Assembly: GCA_946626535.1 (NCBI GenBank) | Contig: CAMOUK010000005.1 | Location: forward strand, 1 to 58,092 | Length of the DNA stretch: 58,092 bases | From: an uncultured Caryophanales bacterium | GTDB taxonomy: Bacteria > Bacillota_I > Bacilli_A > Acholeplasmatales > Anaeroplasmataceae | Direction of reading: 5' to 3' | Shown here: positions 52,784 to 58,092 of the stretch, in pieces | Layout of the letters: each line of letters begins with the position of its first letter | Numbering within the stretch: position 1 is the first letter of the stretch | Notes under the pieces: model-generated | What the model saw: the letters and a program-made list of their open reading frames with translations, nothing else | Told to the model about the DNA's origin: nothing | Database searches by the model: none | Made by a program: the position numbers and the translations under genes

Positions 52784-54040
52784 ATGATTTTCGACGAATT
52801 AGACACACTTGATAATAAAAGAACAAGAATAAAAGTTATAGGTGTTGGTGGTGCCGGTGGTAATGCAATTGACCACATGATTGAAAACTCTGTAAAGGGC
52901 GTTGAATTTATCGTTGTTAATACAGACGCTCAAGATTTAAAAGCCTCTAAATGTAGAAATAGATTATTAATTGGTAAGACTAAAACACACGGTTTAGGTG
53001 CAGGTCAAAATCCAGAGGTTGGTAGAGCTGCAGCTATCGAAAGTGAAGATGATATTCATGAAATTATCGGCGATACTGAAATGGTATTCGTAACATGCGG
53101 TATGGGAGGAGGAACTGGTACTGGTGCTGCCCCTGTTATCGCAAGAATCGCTCGTGAGCATGGCTGCTTAACTGTAGGTATCGTATCAAAGCCTTTCTTA
53201 TTTGAAGGACCAAAGAGAATGAATAACGCTGTATTAGGCTTAGAGGAATTAAGACAATATGTTGACTCATTAATCGTTATTCCAAACCAAAGATTATTAC
53301 AGGTTGTTGGTAATTCAACTCCACTTTTAGACGCATTTAGAGAGACTGATAATGTCTTAAGAAAAGGTGTACAAAGTATCTCTGAAACAATCGCAGTATC
53401 AGGATTAATTAATATCGACTTTGCCGATGTTAAGGCTGTTATGGCAAACTCAGGTACAGCTTTAATGGGTATCGGTGTTGCAAGTGGTGAAAATAGAGCA
53501 GTTAAGGCTGCAAGAAATGCCATTCACTCTCAATTGCTAGAGGTTACTATCAATGGTGCTACAAATGCCATTATCAATATTACAGCAACTCAAGATTTAA
53601 GCTTAAGAGAGGTTGATGTTGCTATCGGTGAAATCAAGAATAACTGCGGTAAGGATTTAAGTATCATCTATGGTACAACTATCAATAATGAGCTTGGTGA
53701 TGAAATGGTTATTACTGTTATCGCAACAGGATATGAACTTAAAGCTCAAAATAATGGTTATGAATCTTTAGCTGAATCTATCTATAAGAACATGAGTGAA
53801 TCAAATATCACATATGATGGATTAGAAGAATTAGCTGATGATAACGATGATGAAGACTTATATGGTGATGATGGAACTACTAACAATAGTGGAAAGACTA
53901 TTGAAATTTTCCAACCTTCAAAGAAGGAATTAAAGAAGCTTCAAAAGGAACAAGAAAAGAATAAAAAGTTAGAAGAAAAGAAAGTGGAGTCTGGTGAAAA
54001 GAAGGCTTCACTTCCATCTTGGCTAAAGCGGAAAAAATAA
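52784..54040 (+). CDS. ftsZ: Cell division protein FtsZ
   Basis: A 418-residue tubulin-like GTPase. N-terminal GVGGAGGNA, the tubulin signature GGGTGTGAAPV and the T7 loop NIDFADVKAVM are intact. After residue ~315 the linker is acidic and then Lys/Glu-rich, and the tail SLPSWLKRKK takes the place of the usual conserved C-terminal peptide that binds FtsA/SepF. It stands alone behind its own promoter and in front of a terminator: no ftsA, ftsL or mur genes adjoin it, unlike the division cluster of most Bacilli. AAGGAGGA precedes the ATG. Confidence 0.97.
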   Translation: MIFDELDTLDNKRTRIKVIGVGGAGGNAIDHMIENSVKGVEFIVVNTDAQDLKASKCRNRLLIGKTKTHGLGAGQNPEVGRAAAIESEDDIHEIIGDTEMVFVTCGMGGGTGTGAAPVIARIAREHGCLTVGIVSKPFLFEGPKRMNNAVLGLEELRQYVDSLIVIPNQRLLQVVGNSTPLLDAFRETDNVLRKGVQSISETIAVSGLINIDFADVKAVMANSGTALMGIGVASGENRAVKAARNAIHSQLLEVTINGATNAIINITATQDLSLREVDVAIGEIKNNCGKDLSIIYGTTINNELGDEMVITVIATGYELKAQNNGYESLAESIYKNMSESNITYDGLEELADDNDDEDLYGDDGTTNNSGKTIEIFQPSKKELKKLQKEQEKNKKLEEKKVESGEKKASLPSWLKRKK

Positions 54041-54041
54041 T

Positions 54042-54069
54042 AGCTACTCGATTTGAGTAGCTTTTTTTT
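54042..54069 (+). terminator. Terminator after ftsZ
   Basis: AGCTACTC (54042-54049) pairs with GAGTAGCT (54055-54062), then seven Ts. Confidence 0.9.
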
Positions 54070-54091
54070 AGAAATAAGAAAGGGGGATAAG

Positions 54092-54457
54092 ATGAAAACA
54101 ATAGGAAACATATTATGGTTCATATTTGGTGGACTATTTTGGGCTATTGGAACATTTCTAGGAGGTGTTATAGCTTGTATTACAATAATTGGTATACCTG
54201 TTGGTTTACAATTGTTTAAGTTAGCTGGCTTTGTGCTTTGGCCATTTGGTAAGAGCGTAAAGGATCAAAAGGTTACAGGCTTTAAGACTGTTATAAATGT
54301 TTTATGGGCTGTCTTAGGTGGCTGGGAGCTAGCATTAGGCTATGCAATCACAGGCTTATTATGGTGTATAACAATAGTTGGTATTCCATTTGGTATGCAA
54401 TTCTTCAAGGCTGCAAGATTTGTATTACTACCTTTAGGATATGGCTTTGAAAAGTAG
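54092..54457 (+). CDS. YccF-domain membrane protein
   Basis: A 121-residue membrane protein with two copies of the YccF unit: IGNILWFIFGG followed by ITIIGIPVGLQLFKLAGFVLWP, and INVLWAVLGGW followed by ITIVGIPFGMQFFKAARFVLLP. Function is unknown across the family. ATG 54092 follows AAAGGGGG; the upstream part of the frame lies in the ftsZ terminator. The stop TAG begins the next terminator stem. Confidence 0.9.
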   Translation: MKTIGNILWFIFGGLFWAIGTFLGGVIACITIIGIPVGLQLFKLAGFVLWPFGKSVKDQKVTGFKTVINVLWAVLGGWELALGYAITGLLWCITIVGIPFGMQFFKAARFVLLPLGYGFEK

Positions 54458-54480
54458 GTATGGCTTCATACCTATTTTTT
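54455..54480 (+). terminator. Terminator overlapping the YccF stop
   Basis: TAGGTATG (54455-54462) pairs with CATACCTA (54467-54474), then TTTTTT. Confidence 0.85.
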
Positions 54481-54483
54481 TAT

Positions 54484-54510
54484 AAAAAAAGAATGACATT
54501 TCGTCATTCT
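54484..54510 (-). terminator. Terminator of the ArsR gene
   Basis: AGAATGAC (54490-54497) pairs with GTCATTCT (54503-54510). On the minus strand seven Ts follow. The ArsR stop overlaps the stem. Confidence 0.85.
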
Positions 54511-54874
54511 AATCCTCATGCTTCATATCTGGGTTTGTTATTTCAAACATTGAATCGATCATTTTATGAATTAAATTAGCATATTTGTTGTTGGCAAGAG
54601 TGTATAACATTTCCTTGCCATCCTTTTTTGATTCAATGACCTTAACCTGTTTTAATATCTTTAAATGATGGCTGATGGCTGGAGCACTCATACCTACTGC
54701 CTTAGAAATATCATTTACACATTCAGTAGTATGGCATAAAAACCATAGTATTCTAAGTCTAGTTGGATCTGCTAATACAGATAAAATATTAGTAATCTCC
54801 TCAGCAGCCTCATAATTTGGTAATTTATCTAATAGGGCATTTATATTAGTTGTATGGTTATGATATTCTGCCAT
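54509..54874 (-). CDS. ArsR/SmtB-family regulator
   Basis: A 121-residue winged-helix repressor. LSVLADPTRLRILWFLCH and CVNDISKAVGMSAPAISHHLKILKQ are the family's dimer and recognition-helix lines. His/Asp/Glu residues at both ends (MAEYHNHTTN, DMKHED) could bind a metal, but no confirmed site is readable; two cysteines sit at the helix before the HTH. It is divergent from the ABC transporter across 149 bases that hold a tandem GTTTAAAT repeat (54932-54947), a candidate operator. Regulation of the transporter is inference. An extended -10 promoter (TGTTATAAT) lies at 54902-54894. Confidence 0.88.
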   Translation of the reverse strand: MAEYHNHTTNINALLDKLPNYEAAEEITNILSVLADPTRLRILWFLCHTTECVNDISKAVGMSAPAISHHLKILKQVKVIESKKDGKEMLYTLANNKYANLIHKMIDSMFEITNPDMKHED

Positions 54875-54961
54875 GAAAATTCACCTCGAAGTTATTATAA
54901 CACAAAATTTCAATATTTTAATTAAAAATTTGTTTAAATGTTTAAATGTGAGACTTTTTTC

Positions 54962-54990
54962 TTGTTAATCACAAAAAATAATAGTAAAAT
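54962..54990 (+). promoter_or_regulatory. Promoter of the fused ABC transporter
   Basis: TTGTTA at 54962-54967 and TAAAAT at 54985-54990 have a 17-base spacer; AAGGAGGG follows. The tandem repeat at 54932-54947 lies just upstream. Confidence 0.65.
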
Positions 54991-55023
54991 ATTTTTAAAT
55001 TAAAATATAAGGAGGGATTTTTT

Positions 55024-58000
55024 ATGCTAAAACTAAAAGATATTAAAAAAACTTATGTTTTATCTTCTGATATGCAGGTTCATGCATTAAAGGGAATAAA
55101 TCTTTGTTTTAGAAAAAATGAATTTGTTTCTATCCTAGGTCCATCAGGCTGTGGTAAGACAACCTTATTAAATATTATTGGTGGCTTAGATAAATATAGC
55201 AGTGGTGATTTAGTAATTAATGGTAAGAGTACTAAAGAATTTAATGATAGAGATTGGGATATTTATCGTAATCATAGAATTGGTTTTATATTCCAAAGCT
55301 ATAATTTAATCCCTCATCAAACTATATTAGGTAATGTTGAGCTTGCCTTAACAATTTCAGGTGTTTCAAAACAAGAAAGAATTGAAAAAGCTAAAAAGGC
55401 CTTAGATAGAGTTGGATTAAAGGATCAATATAATAAGCATCCAAATCAATTATCTGGTGGACAATGTCAAAGAGTCGCTATCGCAAGAGCGTTAGTTAAT
55501 GAGCCTGAGATATTACTAGCTGATGAGCCAACAGGCGCACTTGATACTGAAACATCAGTTCAAATTATGGAATTAATTAAGGAAATAGCAGCTGAGAAGT
55601 TAGTTATTATGGTTACTCATAACCCAGAGCTAGCTCATCAATATTCTACAAGAATTGTTAATTTACTTGATGGTGAATTAAAGGCTGATTCTAATCCATT
55701 CTCTGAAGAGGATGAGGCTTTAGAAATCGAAGCTATCAACAAGGCTGAGGAAGAAAAGGCCGCATTAGAGCTAGCAAGCATTGATACAACTGATGAAAAG
55801 GCAGTAAAGAAATATAATAAGAATAAGAATTCAAGGGAAAAGGCTAAGATGTCCTTCTGGACAGCATTTAAGCTTTCTGCAAGAAATCTATATTCTAAAA
55901 TTAGAAGAAGTATAATGGTTGTTATCGCAGGTTCAATAGGTATTATTGGTGTATCTGCTGTACTTGCGGTATCACAGGGTGTTAAGGATTATATTGTTAA
56001 TATTCAAGATGATTTATTATCAGGTAACCCAGTAAAGATTCAAAAATCAGGAATTGATTATGAAACATTAATGAATTCATCTTCATTCCAAACACAAATA
56101 GGGGCTGTTAAGGTAGCTACTGATAAGGGAACAATTAGTGTTAATTCATTAGTTAAGTACTTAGTTCAAAATCAAAAGGCATTAGAATCATTAGCCTTCC
56201 AAAATGAATTTGATTCAGATTATGTAAGCTATATTCTTTCAATGCCTGAGGATTATTATAATACTATTAGCTTAAGATATGGTATGAGTGTTGATTATAA
56301 TGTTTATACCGATTATAAGGTTTCTAATGATGTTAATGATCCAAATTATAATTTGAAGAAGCAATATGATAAAAACATATCTATTGATTCAATAAATCAA
56401 ACATACGCTAATACAATTACTAATATTTTATCAGCTGCCAATGTTGAAGAGTCAAAGGTTGATACTTACTCAAGCTTGATTACAGCTTTAACAAAGCCTT
56501 TATCTCAAAGTGTTGATTTCGATAAAAGCTCATATATTAAGGAGCAATATGATTTAGTTGCTGGAACATATCCAACAGAAAAGACTGGTAATCAAAGAGA
56601 TATTATGATTGTCCTTGATTCTGAAGGAAAGATAACAGATTTAATACTAGCTCAGCTTGGCTATTATTCTCAAGAGGAATTCTTTGATACTATTTATAGT
56701 TCAATTAATGAATCAAATAAGGATATAGAGGGCACTGTTCCAATTAAAATTGATAATCGTGAATTCCATGCTAAAGAAAAATTTACATATGAAGAATTAT
56801 TAGGTAAGAAATTTACTTGGTATCCTAATGATACTGTATTTACAAAGAGCGGTAGTACTTTTAAATATTCATATGTCGCACCAACAGATAAAACTAATAC
56901 AATGGATTTAAATGTTGTTGGTGTATTGAAATTAAAAGAAGGAACATCATATGGTGCTTTATCTTCTGGCTTCTTATATTCTGAAGGCACTGCTAGAGAA
57001 ATGATAAGAAGAAATATTGATTCTGAGATTAATCAATATATTAGAGATAAAATTAACGCTAATGGTGGAAATGAATCAACCAGCTCTATAACAAGTACTT
57101 TTACATATGATTTAAAATGCTATTGGGAATCAATTGACCAAGCAACAGGTGAAATTCATCCATTTGATAATAAAACAAATGAAGATCGTGACACATATAC
57201 TGTTGGTATTGGTCAAACAGATTCAACTTCTAATTTAACAAGCTTCTTTATGGCTGGAAGTACTACATATAACGATAGTATTTCTAAAATAGAAGATATA
57301 ATGAAATATTTACCATTAATGGTTAAGGATGAATATAAGGAATTAGTTCAATCTTATTTAGAAGATATGAGTAAGATGATGAGCTTAGATTCTAGTAAGA
57401 AATTATATGTTAAAACATTTGGTGGTACTTATTTACCAAATCAAATAAATATTTATCCAACTAATTTTGAAATTAAAGATAAAGTTGTTGAATATTTAAA
57501 GGCTTGGAATTCCATTGAAGGTAAGGATGCTGTTGAGGTTACATTTAATACCTATAATGACGATTTCACAAAAATAACTGGAACAAAGACTCTAGCTCCT
57601 GCTGATAGAAAAGAAATTAAATATACAGATTCAGTTGGTATTATTATTAATCTAATTAATACTATGATTGATATAGTTACTTACGCACTAGTTGCGTTTA
57701 CAGCATTATCATTAATTGTTTCAACTGTTATGATTGCGATAATAACATATGTATCTGTTATGGAAAGAGTAAAGGAAATAGGTGTTATAAGATCACTAGG
57801 TGGAAGAAAGAAGGATGTTTCTCATCTATTTAACGCAGAAGCATTTATAATTGGCATAGTATCTGGTGTATTTGGTGTAATAATTACCTATATTATTCAG
57901 CTTGTTGCGAATATAGCAATTAAGATTGTTTCAAAGGGTGTTGTTAATACAATCGCTAACTTTACACCTTTAACAGCCTTAATAATGATTTTAGTTTCTA

Positions 58001-58083
58001 TTCTTTTAACTTCAATTTCAGGATTAATTCCTGCAAGATCTGCCGCTAGAAAAGATCCTGTAGTTGCGTTAAGAACAGAATAA
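55024..58083 (+). CDS. MacB-like ABC transporter, ATPase fused to FtsX-type permease
   Basis: A 1,019-residue single-chain half-transporter. The ATPase (residues ~1-225) has Walker A GPSGCGKTT, Q-loop FIFQSYN, signature LSGGQCQR, Walker B ILLADEPTGALD and H-loop MVTHN. A charged linker (~225-285) leads to the first membrane helix at about 295-320. A large extracellular domain (~320-870) follows, then three C-terminal helices with the FtsX-like VMERVKEIGVIRSLGG line and the ending IPARSAARKDPV. Such type VII/MacB-type systems perform mechanotransmission or peptide/lipoprotein export; the substrate is unknown. It may be controlled by the divergent ArsR gene. It ends 9 bases before the window edge. 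Confidence 0.92.
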   Translation: MLKLKDIKKTYVLSSDMQVHALKGINLCFRKNEFVSILGPSGCGKTTLLNIIGGLDKYSSGDLVINGKSTKEFNDRDWDIYRNHRIGFIFQSYNLIPHQTILGNVELALTISGVSKQERIEKAKKALDRVGLKDQYNKHPNQLSGGQCQRVAIARALVNEPEILLADEPTGALDTETSVQIMELIKEIAAEKLVIMVTHNPELAHQYSTRIVNLLDGELKADSNPFSEEDEALEIEAINKAEEEKAALELASIDTTDEKAVKKYNKNKNSREKAKMSFWTAFKLSARNLYSKIRRSIMVVIAGSIGIIGVSAVLAVSQGVKDYIVNIQDDLLSGNPVKIQKSGIDYETLMNSSSFQTQIGAVKVATDKGTISVNSLVKYLVQNQKALESLAFQNEFDSDYVSYILSMPEDYYNTISLRYGMSVDYNVYTDYKVSNDVNDPNYNLKKQYDKNISIDSINQTYANTITNILSAANVEESKVDTYSSLITALTKPLSQSVDFDKSSYIKEQYDLVAGTYPTEKTGNQRDIMIVLDSEGKITDLILAQLGYYSQEEFFDTIYSSINESNKDIEGTVPIKIDNREFHAKEKFTYEELLGKKFTWYPNDTVFTKSGSTFKYSYVAPTDKTNTMDLNVVGVLKLKEGTSYGALSSGFLYSEGTAREMIRRNIDSEINQYIRDKINANGGNESTSSITSTFTYDLKCYWESIDQATGEIHPFDNKTNEDRDTYTVGIGQTDSTSNLTSFFMAGSTTYNDSISKIEDIMKYLPLMVKDEYKELVQSYLEDMSKMMSLDSSKKLYVKTFGGTYLPNQINIYPTNFEIKDKVVEYLKAWNSIEGKDAVEVTFNTYNDDFTKITGTKTLAPADRKEIKYTDSVGIIINLINTMIDIVTYALVAFTALSLIVSTVMIAIITYVSVMERVKEIGVIRSLGGRKKDVSHLFNAEAFIIGIVSGVFGVIITYIIQLVANIAIKIVSKGVVNTIANFTPLTALIMILVSILLTSISGLIPARSAARKDPVVALRTE

Positions 58084-58092
58084 TAATTATTG

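Noticed and set aside
1..58092. CRISPR array, insertion sequence, prophage, tRNA or rRNA
   Set aside because: No regularly spaced repeats, no transposase or integrase frames, no phage structural genes and no cloverleaf or rRNA signatures were seen; repeats are confined to surface-protein coding regions.

Overview
The window is 58 kb of chromosome from a low-GC, Gram-positive-type bacterium (Bacillota). The signs are T-rich codon use with AGA as the main arginine codon, AAGGAGG-type ribosome binding sites, near-consensus TTGACA/TATAAT promoters, a T-box leader, an ANTAR-type antiterminator, an ECF-type S component, lipoprotein signals and EF-P/CNNM/MutSL neighbourhoods. TGA is used as a stop in several ATGA/TGATG overlaps, so this is the standard bacterial code (11) and not the Mycoplasma code. 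Two very large surface proteins and a group B-like [FeFe] hydrogenase suggest an anaerobic, probably gut-associated member of the Bacilli/Mollicutes-Erysipelotrichia side of the phylum. That placement is inference. I see no insertion sequence, phage, CRISPR array, tRNA or rRNA.

Layout. (1) 1-11.8 kb: the tail of one gene, then a three-gene unit of a 3,216-residue repeat-rich surface protein, a small one-pass membrane protein and an MscS channel. (2) 11.8-18.9 kb: glnA behind an apparent ANTAR two-hairpin antiterminator; a small protein, an Sfp-type phosphopantetheinyl transferase and an Fe-S L-serine dehydratase; then a serine-specifier T-box leader driving serC-serA and a TIM-barrel protein. 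(3) 18.9-23.8 kb: a decayed GGDEF fragment and a 1,450-residue Cys-repeat lipoprotein. (4) 23.8-30.7 kb: a full-length UDP-glucose dehydrogenase homologue that lacks its catalytic residues, L31, PAP2 phosphatase plus metallo-hydrolase, pyruvate kinase, a flavodoxin-fold reductase and an [FeFe] hydrogenase. (5) 30.7-37.7 kb: a LysR regulator divergent from a tightly overlapping methionine/B12 operon: metF, a separate methionine-synthase activation protein, metH, two DUF4430-like surface proteins and an ECF-like S component. (6) 37.7-44.5 kb: HAD phosphatase, an FRG-domain/membrane-protein pair, a minus-strand DJ-1/yidD/glycosyltransferase operon and a Glu-rich tail-anchored protein. (7) 44.5-58.1 kb: mutS-mutL-miaA-aroK-aroQ-efp-CNNM, ftsZ, YccF, and an ArsR regulator divergent from a fused MacB-like ABC transporter.

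The most unusual items are: the intact but active-site-stripped UDP-glucose dehydrogenase; the probable B12 capture and uptake cassette inside the methionine operon; a palindrome that exactly fills the metF promoter spacer; the glnA antiterminator with two AAAG hexaloops; and the FRG-domain plus membrane-protein pair. Nitrogen, serine and methionine genes are each controlled by a different visible device: RNA antitermination, tRNA-sensing T-box and a LysR-type operator. Start codons were corrected where an upstream in-frame extension lacked a ribosome binding site.
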